A stretch of DNA of 64,000 nt from Echria macrotheca (lineage: Eukaryota; Ascomycota; Sordariomycetes; Sordariales; Schizotheciaceae): positions 3,293,027-3,357,026 of the forward strand of contig MU839827.1 in the NCBI GenBank assembly GCA_030411725.1, written 5' to 3'. Below are positions 54,962-64,000 of this stretch, one piece after another (position 1 is the first letter of the stretch; each line of letters starts with the position of its first letter). The translations under genes were made by a program, and so were the position numbers. The notes below the pieces were generated by a model, which was given only the letters and a program-made list of their open reading frames with translations, did no database searches and was not told the DNA's origin.

Positions 54962-55855
54962 CTACTGCTGCTGAGCCTCCAACTCCTCCACACCTGGAGT
55001 CGGCTTCGGCCCTCCAGCCTCTTTGCACACCCTCTCGGCGCCGCTCGCCCGCCACGCACTGAGGATGAGATTGACAATATGCTCGACACCGACGCCCTTC
55101 TTGACCTGCGCGAAAACGGTCGGCCCGCCCTCGCGCATCTTGCGCGCATCCCGCTCCATGACGCCCAGGTCGGCGCCCACGGCCTCGGCCAGGTCCGTCT
55201 TGTTGACCACCAGCAAATCGCTCTGCGTAATCCCTGGCCCGCCCTTGCGCGGGACCTTGTCGCCGCCGCTGACGTCGATGACATAGATGATAAAATCGGC
55301 CAGCTCGCGGGAGTAGTTGGCCGCGAGGTTGTCGCCGCCGCTTTCTATCAATAGTATATCCGTCTGAAATTGGCTGTGGAGGTCCTCCAAAGCTGCGAGG
55401 TTCGCGCTGATGTCCTCGCGCACCGCGGCGTGCGGACAGCCGCCCGTCTCGATGGCGCGGATTCGCTGGGGGGGGAGGGCCAGGTTGCGCGTGAGGAACT
55501 CGGCGTCTTCGCGGGTGAAGATGTCGTTTGTTACGGCGGCTAGGGAGTAGGTCTTGCGGAGGGCGAGGCAGAGGGTTAGCATTAGGGCTGTTTTGCCTGA
55601 GCCTACTGGACTTTTTGGGGGGAGTTAGTAATGGGGGAGGAAATGGGGGGGGGGGGGGGGAAGGAAATACCCGCCGATGCCCACGGTGAAGGCTCTGTCG
55701 GACCAGTTGCGGCCTTCGACTATGGGCATCTCGCGGCCGAGGTAGGATCCTGGACCGTCGAGGATCTCGTGGGAGTGGCCGTGCTCGATGGGGTCGAAGG
55801 GGGTGTCGTGGGAGTGGGAGTGGTTGTGGATGATGCCGTCGTGGGAGTGGGACAT
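54962..55855 (-). CDS. ureG: urease accessory GTPase UreG
   Basis: Exons 55671-55855 and 54962-55610, with a 60-nt intron containing a run of 16 C on the coding strand, give 277 codons. UreG is the SIMIBI GTPase that drives Ni(II) delivery into apo-urease with the other accessory proteins. The His-rich N-terminus (HSHDGIIHNHSHSHD, EHGHSHE) is a metal-binding segment typical of eukaryotic UreG. The intron splits the P-loop: GIGG|PVGSGKTALML. Other motifs are LAAVTNDIFTREDAEFL, ETGGCPHAAVREDIS (Cys-Pro-His nickel motif), ESGGDNLAANYS, VVNKTDLAE. The C-terminus ends with a Pro/Glu/Gln extension. No urease structural or other accessory gene lies in the window. Confidence 0.95.
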
Positions 55856-56989
55856 GGTGATGGTGGTGGGGGGGGCGGGGTTTTTGGTGTTGAGGGGTTG
55901 TGATTGTGATTGTGGTTGTGATTTGGGATGAGAGTTTGTTTGCTGACTCGGGACCAGACCAATTGGTGGTTTGTAGACAGGGAGTAAGTACAGAGAGAGA
56001 CAAAGTTGAAGATAGTAACGGAGTAAGTAGCTAACTAGTTGATCCGTTGCTTTGCGGGAAGGCGCGAGATATTCTTATCCTTGGCAACGTATGCTACCCC
56101 ACGTCTACCCCCTCTCTTGCCTCTCCGCGTCCCCGGCCGTGTGGACGTGAGGGGTTCGTTTCTTTCTCTTTTTGGCAAATATCGATGAGACAAACGGGAA
56201 GGATTACGTATCCGAGGATAGCCGGCTTTGATATGGTATGTGTGCTACGTACTATATGCTTACTTACCTTTTTGTTCAGCTAGTTGCCCTGAAATTTGGT
56301 TCTACCAAGTTCCAGGGCAGCAATGGTCGACGTACAGGTACAGCTTATTCCATATCGACCTAGTCAGTTTAAGACAGAAAAATCCTGGACTTCTGCTCAA
56401 GCGGGTCTTTGGTGTATGGCAAGTAGCTGAAGAGCGTCTCAGAAGACATGAAACCACGCGGCAAGCACAGCAAAGAATTGGTCAAACAGACACGCATACG
56501 CTTAGGTAGTGAACACCGTAGCTGGTTGTCCTACAGAGAACCGTATCCACGTAATGGCCTAACATGCGCAACGTGAAACAGTCATGTAGCGTGTAAAGGT
56601 TGTACCACTCTCGTGCATATACTACTCTGAGCCCGTCAGGTTTGCTTGCTTGGTTAGCACAACACCCATACCGGGTCTTCCCTCCCAGTATCACACGCCG
56701 CAGCACACCTTTGGCTATACCATCATTATTAATACCCCGACAGAACTATCTACAGACCAATGCACACTATGGGACCAACAGCCCAAAGTTCTCGACCGCC
56801 TACCTCTGGGCATCTCCGAAGGGTAAAAACCCCCGGCTCTGCACGTTTCAAGACAGCAACATAAACCCAGTACCATCGCAAAACACATGCCCACCAATGC
56901 TGCGCTCTATGCTGCTGGTAAAAACGAACATCAGGGGAATAACACTATAAACTGTTCCAGTCCCACTTAGCCGCCCAGCCATTCCTCCT
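55856..56989. promoter_or_regulatory. UREG upstream region and chromodomain 3' region
   Basis: A 1.1 kb gap between two leftward genes. The first 120 bp on the coding strand are CA/AAT-rich (leader of UREG). The rest has no convincing gene. Confidence 0.45.
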
Positions 56990-59900
56990 TCAACACGACG
57001 CGGGCTCCTGTACACTCGCGCTCGACGGATCCTTCACGTCGCTCGACTCGGAACCCGTCCTGCCCGGTTCGATCCCGTAGTGGGCGGATATCGACTCCCA
57101 CGTGTCGAAATTAATGAACTCGAACCCCCGTCCCTCGGCCCGCTGGTCAGCATACCACTCCATCGTCGACGGGAACTTGTACGTGATGTAGCCATCCAGC
57201 CCCCTCGCTCTGGCGAGTCGCGTCTCCTCGTACAGCAAGTTGCGGCACTTTGTGCGCTGGCCCGGAGCAAGCTTTGTGCCTCGGGGCGGGTGGAAGATGA
57301 TGCACGTGTCCTCGTCGCCCTCGTCTCCGCTGGAGATATCCATCGGCTGTCCTTCGACATCAGACGGCTCCGGGTGCGTATCCTCCATCTCAACCTTCTC
57401 CACGACCGGCACGAAACCCGCCGCTCTCAGTTCCCATTCCGTCGCTGGCAGTTGACTCTTTATATCAAAAAACAGTTGGTCCAGGAATCGAAAAGTCGTG
57501 TCAAACGTGTACGGGGTTCGCACGTCGTCGCCGAGCGCAAAGCCGCCGAGCCAGACCCTTTTCAAATACGAGCCGGGGTTTGTTTCGCCGGTATGTTCGC
57601 GGACATATTGGATGGTGCGACGCTGCATGTCCAGTAGGCTGCTCTCGGCAACGCTCCTCGACTTGGGGAACTTTTTGTTGGCGTCGGCGTCCCAGATGAT
57701 GAGTTCGCATTCCCTGATCGGTGCATATCTTTTTGCACTTATATGTGGGTCTGCTACCCGATATATTCCAATCCAGGGATGCCGCGGTCCATCCGTCGGG
57801 ACGGCATCAGGGTTTCCGGGGTCCCAGTCCACTGTTGGCGTGTAGAAGAAGGCGAAATACGTGTTGTATGGCCCCTTAAATTTATGGGTGAAGCCTAACC
57901 AGTCCGAAAGTCTGTTGCACTCTTTTCTGTAGTCGCCGAAGCGGTCTGCCATAGGAAAGTCCGCCCAGGAAACAGGGAACTTGAAGAATCTCCAAATGGG
58001 TGAGGTACCCGCGCTGCCGTACGATTCGGCCAGAAGCGACGTGATGGCCCTGGCCGTATCAAATTGGATCATCTTACTCTGGAACTCCCAGCGACCCGGA
58101 CGCTGCGGCTGATCCTCAGCCTCGCCGCTACCAACGGCTTGCGGATCGGGCTTGCTGATGTCGCCGGCATCTACAGGACGGTTTGCCTCCTCCGTCATCC
58201 TTCTGACTTCCGTCAAGACGAGGTCGGGATCGTTGACCGTCGTGGACGAGAATCGCGGGATCCGGAGCCGGCGCTCGCCTCTCTGGCTCCCAGGGTAACT
58301 GATTCTGTCGCTGGAGCCGATGACGCGGAGCTTTCGATATTGATCTGCCCGCAGCGTCGACCACCAGCCGAACCAATTCACGATGCTCTGTTCATCGTTG
58401 GGGTCGATGCAGGGATCGACAAAGACAACCGGGCAGTTAGCTTCGTTGTACGTCTCCACCGGACCTCCTTTTCTCATCCAGTGACTCCATATCTCAAGAG
58501 CGCGAGTCGCAGCCACGTATCTCGACTTGCACTCGTCGCGGCTTATTCCTCGCAGGTTGGCAAGTATCTCTCGTTGAGTAGACTCGAGATTGGGTTGTGC
58601 CATCAACTCTGCCCGCTCCGCCGCCTTCTCGTCAGCCAGGTCGAGCAGGTATTCATGGAAATTCCAAGGCGTGACGAGGCGGTAGTTTGCATTCCTTATA
58701 TGATTAACCAGATACCATTCGAGGAAGTGCTCGAGCGACAGGGGTTCCGAGACCATAAAACTAGGCGTCAGAAGCATCGCCGTCTTGTAGGAGAATAGTC
58801 GAACCATCTGCAGCTGTCCCGGTGGTGAGGGTTCGGTGCGTGGAGCAATCGATGGGAAGACGGGCTCTGCTTCGACCCCATCGTTGAGGCACCAATACTG
58901 GTCGTTCCGGAAGAGCAGGTATCTGGCAAGGGAAGGAAACCGGCGAAGGCTCCATACAAGGAGCTCGTGTACAATCACGACACCGGAAGTCTGTTCGACG
59001 GCGGCCCAGAATGCAGTCCAGCTACCCGGATCGTAGCTGCAGAAGATTCGACACTCGGGATCGCAGTCTCTTAGCCACCGGTAGACCGAGTTCATAAGCG
59101 GCCTCCTTGACTCGGGAAAAGCCAGAAAGAATGTCTGAGGCGTATTCCCCGGACGCCATCGTCGCGCGGGAAGTAGTTGAGCGTAGTCAAGGCCGAAGAA
59201 GCGCTTCATCAGGGCCGCTCTGTCGGACAGTCGCTCCGGAACCCTGTTATGTAGCCCAGGCGAGAGTGGCCTAAGATAGCTTGCAACTGCTAGTCCTGTG
59301 GAGAAGATGGTAAATCGGAGGAGGTGATCGGAGGGGCTTGCTGGTTCTTGGCCGAGAAGCTCAATCGTCCTCCAGTCATCACACTTTGTCGAGTAGATGA
59401 GGATGTTGTAGTTCGGCCGAGAACAGTACAAGCCAAGCAAGCTCGTCTGTAAGAACACGGCGACTTTCTCAAATGTCGACTCCCAGTCCCTATGTCTGAC
59501 GGTGCTTGCCACATGCCGCGCCTGAATGAAGTTGGTGGTCTCTAGCTGCGTTTTCATATCCTGCGCGAGACATGCGTGTTCGAATTCGATCGTCTTCTCC
59601 GACATAAAATCCTTGAACCACTCGGCATCCAACTCTCGGGGTAACCCATCAAAGAACACGTTGACTGAGATGCCCTTGCCGAGGGTGATGGTTTTCTCCA
59701 CGACTTGCGTCACCTTGGCGCGATACTCGGAGACGCTGAGTTTTTTCAAAGGATGTGGTGTTTGATGGGCTTGTTGGGATTCAGGGGGTGGGCTTTTGAG
59801 GCGGACGGGACCTGCAGGTTTGTGGCTTCCCGGCCCGTCGTCAATATCCATTGCCTCTGGTTCTGAAACAAACAAACTGTCTCTGCCCGCCTCTGGAGAT

Positions 59901-61231
59901 AGAAACCGGACCGACTTTTTCTTCTTTGCTGTCGTTCCCACGCTGCTTCGTGACTTGGTGGCCGGTTTCGGCTCTGCCACGGACCGCAGTGAAGAGGCGG
60001 ATAGCGGTTCCGAAGTCATCTCCACGTCCATTATTTGATTTGAAGGCTGAGGAGACGGCAGTGGCGCCGGCAACCGCTCGTTAGACTTTGCACCCGGGAT
60101 CGAGCTTCTTCTTGGCTGCGAAGGATCAAACAGGACCAGTTTGCTGGGGTCCGGAGGCGGGAGATCTTCCTTGCCCCGGGACTGCTTCACCGCTATATTT
60201 CTGACCCGATGGTTGGGGAAGTTGCGTTTGCCCTTGCTTGGATTGTTCATGACGAGATTTAGATTGGGACGGACTCTCGTTACCTGCCCACTGGTGAAAA
60301 TATTCCCTGTACCTTGGGTGCTCTTTTTGGCTTTGAGCCCGTGTTGGGCCTTTCCGGTACTACCAAGAGGCCGTGTTGAGGCTGACGTCGAGCCCTTTCC
60401 TGCAGCAGTTGTTTGCACTGTGCTACTAGATTTGGCCGCTGCGCCTGTTACCGCCTTTGTCGACGCTTGGTTCGACAGCCTGCGGGCTGTCCCTTCATAC
60501 CCAGTTGACGGCCGGCGGGAGGCCGATGCCGTCGCATTTTGCGTCGACGTCGCGGGACTGTCCAGGGATGCGGACTTTTTCGTCCCTGCGGTGCCAGGTT
60601 GGCGTGGAGCCTTGGATGCACCAGGAGGCGATCCAGGGGTCACAGCCGAAGTCGATGATGAGGAGAGCTGGGGCGCTGGTGGTGCTTCGGTAGTCTTTGA
60701 TTTCGCCTTGCCTGTAGGAGTGGGCCTTGGGTCTGGGGTAGTTTTGACTGGGCTCTCATAGCCCTCATCATCGCCCGAATCTTCTTTGATTGGTTTGTCT
60801 CTTGATACGTTAGGAAGAGGAGACGTAGGGGGCAAGCCGAGCCTTATTCGCTTGCGATTCCTTCTCTCATGCCGCTCGAGCTTTTCTTGCGCGGCCTTTT
60901 CTATTGCAGCCTTGTAGTCCGCGATATCAAATCGCGGTATCTCGCCGGCTTCTTGCTTTTGTTGCTTCTCCACCCACATAGCTTTGATTTCATCACCTAT
61001 ATGGTCCTCAGGCTCCCAGGTACTCTCATGCAACGGGAAACCCGTCCACTCGACAAGGTAATATGGTCCGGAATCGGTGTCCTCCACTGCGAGGATAGTT
61101 TCGACAGCGAACTCTTCATCCGAGTCGTGCTGACCCTCGGCGGTGGAAGTCAGCGAGATGTCGTCATCGTCACCAGACGGATCCGGAGGGTCCTCATGGG
61201 CCGATCGTCTCGGTATAGAGTCTTTAAACAT
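56990..61231 (-). CDS. large chromodomain protein of uncertain class
   Basis: A single 1413-codon exon starting at the ATG complementary to 61229-61231. An N-terminal chromodomain (about 40-92) reads EEFAVETILAVED, YYLVEWTGFPLHESTWEPEDHI; the aromatic-cage positions are Phe41, Trp62 and Phe65, so binding of a methyl-lysine histone tail is expected. A basic helix follows (about 105-135). Residues 150-500 are disordered and basic. The rest (about 500-1413) appears folded but I do not recognise it: segments include SWTAFWAAVEQTSGVVIVHELL (about 735-757), HFLEWYLVNH, LRVIGSSDRISYPGSQ, VWLGGFALGDDVRTPY, and a final GLDGYITYKFPSTMEWY...FINFDTWESI. Fungal heterochromatin proteins such as Chp1 or the HCHC subunit CDP-2 are the nearest functional analogues; assignment to either is unproven. 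Confidence 0.82.
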   Translation of the reverse strand: MFKDSIPRRSAHEDPPDPSGDDDDISLTSTAEGQHDSDEEFAVETILAVEDTDSGPYYLVEWTGFPLHESTWEPEDHIGDEIKAMWVEKQQKQEAGEIPRFDIADYKAAIEKAAQEKLERHERRNRKRIRLGLPPTSPLPNVSRDKPIKEDSGDDEGYESPVKTTPDPRPTPTGKAKSKTTEAPPAPQLSSSSTSAVTPGSPPGASKAPRQPGTAGTKKSASLDSPATSTQNATASASRRPSTGYEGTARRLSNQASTKAVTGAAAKSSSTVQTTAAGKGSTSASTRPLGSTGKAQHGLKAKKSTQGTGNIFTSGQVTRVRPNLNLVMNNPSKGKRNFPNHRVRNIAVKQSRGKEDLPPPDPSKLVLFDPSQPRRSSIPGAKSNERLPAPLPSPQPSNQIMDVEMTSEPLSASSLRSVAEPKPATKSRSSVGTTAKKKKSVRFLSPEAGRDSLFVSEPEAMDIDDGPGSHKPAGPVRLKSPPPESQQAHQTPHPLKKLSVSEYRAKVTQVVEKTITLGKGISVNVFFDGLPRELDAEWFKDFMSEKTIEFEHACLAQDMKTQLETTNFIQARHVASTVRHRDWESTFEKVAVFLQTSLLGLYCSRPNYNILIYSTKCDDWRTIELLGQEPASPSDHLLRFTIFSTGLAVASYLRPLSPGLHNRVPERLSDRAALMKRFFGLDYAQLLPARRWRPGNTPQTFFLAFPESRRPLMNSVYRWLRDCDPECRIFCSYDPGSWTAFWAAVEQTSGVVIVHELLVWSLRRFPSLARYLLFRNDQYWCLNDGVEAEPVFPSIAPRTEPSPPGQLQMVRLFSYKTAMLLTPSFMVSEPLSLEHFLEWYLVNHIRNANYRLVTPWNFHEYLLDLADEKAAERAELMAQPNLESTQREILANLRGISRDECKSRYVAATRALEIWSHWMRKGGPVETYNEANCPVVFVDPCIDPNDEQSIVNWFGWWSTLRADQYRKLRVIGSSDRISYPGSQRGERRLRIPRFSSTTVNDPDLVLTEVRRMTEEANRPVDAGDISKPDPQAVGSGEAEDQPQRPGRWEFQSKMIQFDTARAITSLLAESYGSAGTSPIWRFFKFPVSWADFPMADRFGDYRKECNRLSDWLGFTHKFKGPYNTYFAFFYTPTVDWDPGNPDAVPTDGPRHPWIGIYRVADPHISAKRYAPIRECELIIWDADANKKFPKSRSVAESSLLDMQRRTIQYVREHTGETNPGSYLKRVWLGGFALGDDVRTPYTFDTTFRFLDQLFFDIKSQLPATEWELRAAGFVPVVEKVEMEDTHPEPSDVEGQPMDISSGDEGDEDTCIIFHPPRGTKLAPGQRTKCRNLLYEETRLARARGLDGYITYKFPSTMEWYADQRAEGRGFEFINFDTWESISAHYGIEPGRTGSESSDVKDPSSASVQEPASC

Positions 61232-62599
61232 CTTGGCCCAGAGTGGATGTGTCTTCTGTGAAGTAGTGGCTGGTCATCTGGCTTTTCAACCATGGAGCTC
61301 GAATCTCGATGAATCTTCGAGTTTTCTCGGACTCTTCTCAGTTCTGTGCGCGGAAGCAGGTACCATCCGAGCTTTGAATTTAGGCACTCCTATGATCTTG
61401 GTTGGGCACCAACGAACCGGAACTGAGTACCTGAGATGAAAATCAAACCTGGCGACTGCAACTGCTCGTGCGCAGATGACTGCGGTCGACGATATTAGCC
61501 TTGGGAAGAATATTCGAGAAAAATCAATCAAACCTGAACGAGAGTGATCCTGGGGTGGCAGAGAAAGAACTTGCAGCGGGAGGCTGTTGGGTGCTTCTTG
61601 CGGCTCTAATACAGAATGACTTTTCATAAACTTTCGTCTGCGCCTTGTTGGAAAAGCTCTTGATATTCACAAGGTGATGGACTCGATGGCGACAAAAGTG
61701 AGGAAAGGGATAGGATGAATGCGGAGAGCTGGCCGTCAAACAGACGTCGAAAAGGCAAGAGCAGTTCATGAACTGCGTCATACCACACGGGCCCTTTCAG
61801 TATGCGTCTCTGATGAATTCATCTGATTTCCGTCCTCGAAACTGAAGCGAGAAATGGAGAGCGATTGAAAACTGGAAGCAACAGTCCACTGTTCCCGTCC
61901 AGGCAAAGTCCATTCCCTATCCCTGCGCACTTGCCTGCCAGGAAAAGTGGGTGGTGAGATATCAGTGACTTGTTACAGGGCTACCGAACGATAAGGCGTT
62001 CCTCATAATCTCGCGGGCGTCACTAACAACCACCAGGGAACTATACGTACACCTATACGCCCTGTTCAGAAAAAGTGGGCCGGTAATTTGGTGGCCTCGA
62101 CATTCAGGCGGCCATGGAGCTCTTACCAGCTGGTCTGTGCTGAGCTGCGTGAGACCCCGGCTCATGAAATTCCCGAAAATGGCGGTTCACACCGTGTGCC
62201 CCCCGAGTGGTCGTCGACAGTGGAAGAAAGAAAAAGGCGTGCCTCGATCGCTTGAAAGAAGACAACTGGCTGCGAAGAGGTTTTGAGCTTGAAACACGGC
62301 CCGGGCAGATATACATCGCATGTACAGAACGCAGATACCTAGACGGGCTTGACCGCCCTACAGACCACAAAGAATTGGCACAGGGACTTGACGTATTGCT
62401 GCCTTCTAGGCGCAAGTGACCCCCAAACGCTGCCTCCTTTTCAGTGGCATCCGCACTAAAATCACGGACCCGCTCTGGAGAGCCGCACCGCTCCATCTCT
62501 CCTGGACATCGCATCGCCGACTTTCGTGCTTCACCACGCGAATTCCCATTTCCCCCGACGTTGATAAGCTCTGCGATACCCCTCACGCCCACCGCAACC
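61232..62599. promoter_or_regulatory. divergent region chromodomain gene / Rab11
   Basis: A 1.4 kb gap. The last 100 bases before 62600 are C/T-rich (leader of the Rab gene). Domain-free frames on the minus strand (61286-61627, 62104-62607) are not credible genes. Confidence 0.5.
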
Positions 62600-63513
62600 A
62601 TGGCCAACGATGAATACGATGTAAGAATGCCCCTCCACCCGCCCCGATGGCGGCTTTCGACCCCGCGGACAATCGCTGACCGAGAAATCCACAGTTCCTC
62701 TTCAAAGGTACTCGCCCACCGACCCCTCCCCGGCCGTCGCCGGCCTTGTCGCCGACCGCCGGCAGCGTTTGCTAACCAGTTTGTCCGCAGTGGTGTTGAT
62801 CGGTGACTCTGGCGTCGGAAAGTCCAACCTGCTCAGCCGATTCACGCGCAACGAGTTCAACCTCGATTCCAAGTCCACGATCGGCGTCGAGTTCGCCACG
62901 AGGTCGATCCAGGTCGACACCAAGACCATCAAGGCGCAGATTTGGGACACGGCCGGCCAGGAACGGTATCGTGCCATTACCTCCGCCTACTACCGCGGCG
63001 CTGTCGGCGCCCTGCTCGTCTACGACATCAGCAAGCACCAGACGTACGAGAACGTGACGCGGTGGCTGAAGGAGCTGCGGGACCATGCCGACAACAACAT
63101 TGTTATCATGCTCGTCGGCAACAAGAGCGATTTGCGGCATCTGAGAGCCGTACCGACAGAGGAAGCCAAGCAGTTTGCCAGTGAGCGCACCCGCCGTGTC
63201 CGGCGATTGCCGCCCGGCCGATGGAGGGGTGAATATTTGCTGACAAGCGGCAGGCGACAACCATCTTTCGTTTATCGAGACCTCGGCACTCGATGCCAGC
63301 AACGTCGAGCTCGCGTTCCAGAATATCTTGACCGGTACGCACCGGCGATCCAGCCTGTCTGTGATGGTACTAATAGACAAATTAGAAATCTACCGGATCG
63401 TCTCGAGCAAAGCCCTAGAAGGCGCCGGACAGGAGCCGAACCTCAAGGGCTTTACCCTCAGCGACTCGGAAACGGGTACCAAGGAGAAGGCGGATAAGGG
63501 CTGCTGCGCATAA
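62600..63513 (+). CDS. ypt31: Rab GTPase of the Rab11/Ypt31 branch
   Basis: Five exons, 62600-62620, 62695-62707, 62791-63180, 63254-63334 and 63386-63513, give 210 codons; the second is 13 nt. Rab11/Ypt31 GTPases govern trans-Golgi exit and recycling to the growing tip. The protein begins MANDEYDFLFKVVLIGDSGVGKSNLL (P-loop at 16-23, written in two parts), followed by the Rab11 effector stretch FNLDSKSTIGVEFATRSI. Switch II is IWDTAGQERYRAITSAYYRGA; guanine motifs are GNKSDLRHLR and ETSALDASNVELAF; the hypervariable tail ends KGCCA, a CCX geranylgeranylation signal. Every intron has GT...AG ends and preserves frame. Confidence 0.94.
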
Positions 63514-64000
63514 CTTTAGGCTCGATGGATACACGGCGTCACGCATGATTTGTCTGGTATGAATCGGAGTCTCACGAGCATCGGGTAACTGGGTGGGAAA
63601 CGGATTCTGGCTCGCCTTAACCATGTTGCTTGCGGTCAACTTGCTTTTTGGGGAGGGGGATGGAGGCCCGTCTTAGCATCTCCTTTGTTATGCTTCATTT
63701 TCTCGATATGCTGGCCGGTGGGAGTTCAGAGTCGGTTTTTGGCCGTCACTCACGCATGGGATACGAGGTAGTCAGCTGAATGAAACGCGGTGTTAATGCT
63801 CTCTAATGTTATACTGTCCTTGTGGTTTCCGGTATACGATGAATGTTTACGTTCCAAGAGGCGCGGATGCTTGGACCCCAGGAGGATTCACCTCCGGGAT
63901 TACACAACAGTTTCAGTGCAGCATTACAACCGTACAGAATACCTTCTCGGTGTGCTGCACACAGTAGCAAAAGGTGGTAAAACTGTAATGATGACGTTTC
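63514..64000. other. 3' region of the Rab gene to window end
   Basis: 487 bp without a recognisable gene. The window ends here, so nothing can be said about the neighbour. Confidence 0.45.

Noticed and set aside
54549..56003. 484-codon minus-strand frame running across the TSR1 end and UREG
   Set aside because: It crosses two real genes in the wrong frame and is only Pro/His/Arg-rich low complexity.

Overview
The window is nuclear DNA of a filamentous ascomycete, most likely a Sordariomycete and possibly Chaetomiaceae-like (an inference from protein style and composition, not from a search). Supporting signs are GC-rich coding sequence, many short introns of about 48-120 nt with GTRNGT donors and CTRAY branch points, CA/CT-rich 5' leaders, and a typical fungal gene set (Mug190-like tricalbin, COX12, GH15-CBM20 glucoamylase, Snu66, Sde2, GET2). 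I see 24 protein-coding genes I consider real, plus one candidate 50-codon gene. I found no rRNA, tRNA, CRISPR array or intact transposon.

Left third (1-28 kb), genes spaced widely: a coiled-coil protein (238-906, -); a 3.5 kb gene-poor stretch; UPF3 (4471-6480, -); a PP6/Sit4-type phosphatase (7135-8399, +); a candidate single-pass membrane microprotein (9268-9420, -); a Mug190-like SMP/C2 lipid-transfer protein (10401-14062, -); a 144-bp foldback element (14975-15118); a disordered fungal protein (15577-17199, -); DNA polymerase iota (18823-20787, +); a roughly 110-140 bp tandem repeat (22330-22925); a bHLH regulator (23619-25130, -); and a TMEM135-like membrane protein (26569-28154, +).

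Middle third (29-43 kb), compact housekeeping genes: GET2 (tail-anchored protein insertion), SEC31 (COPII coat), a stand-alone Cyp33-type RRM protein, a B12D/MLRQ respiratory-chain subunit, COX12, SDE2, ribosomal protein S10 and SNU66. Three of these (the Cyp33-type RRM, SDE2 and SNU66) act in or near the spliceosome, and two (B12D and COX12) are small mitochondrial inner-membrane or respiratory proteins transcribed divergently from a 404-bp gap.

Right third (43-64 kb): a secreted glucoamylase behind a 2.1 kb upstream region, NRK1 (NAD salvage) divergent from PTH2 (peptidyl-tRNA hydrolase), UTP7 and TSR1 (two small-subunit ribosome biogenesis factors sharing a 301-bp bidirectional promoter with a PAC-like GATAAGATAAG element), UREG (urease nickel GTPase), a 1413-residue chromodomain protein of uncertain class, and a Rab11/Ypt31 GTPase.

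The most unusual points are: the near-perfect foldback element; the shared GATAAGATAAG and GGTGCCCCAC promoter words; the insertion inside the phosphatase catalytic domain; a probable GC-AG intron in the polymerase iota gene; the second RRM in UPF3; and the large chromodomain protein, whose C-terminal two-thirds I do not recognise. Exon boundaries were derived by hand from splice signals and reading frame; no transcript data or similarity search was available.
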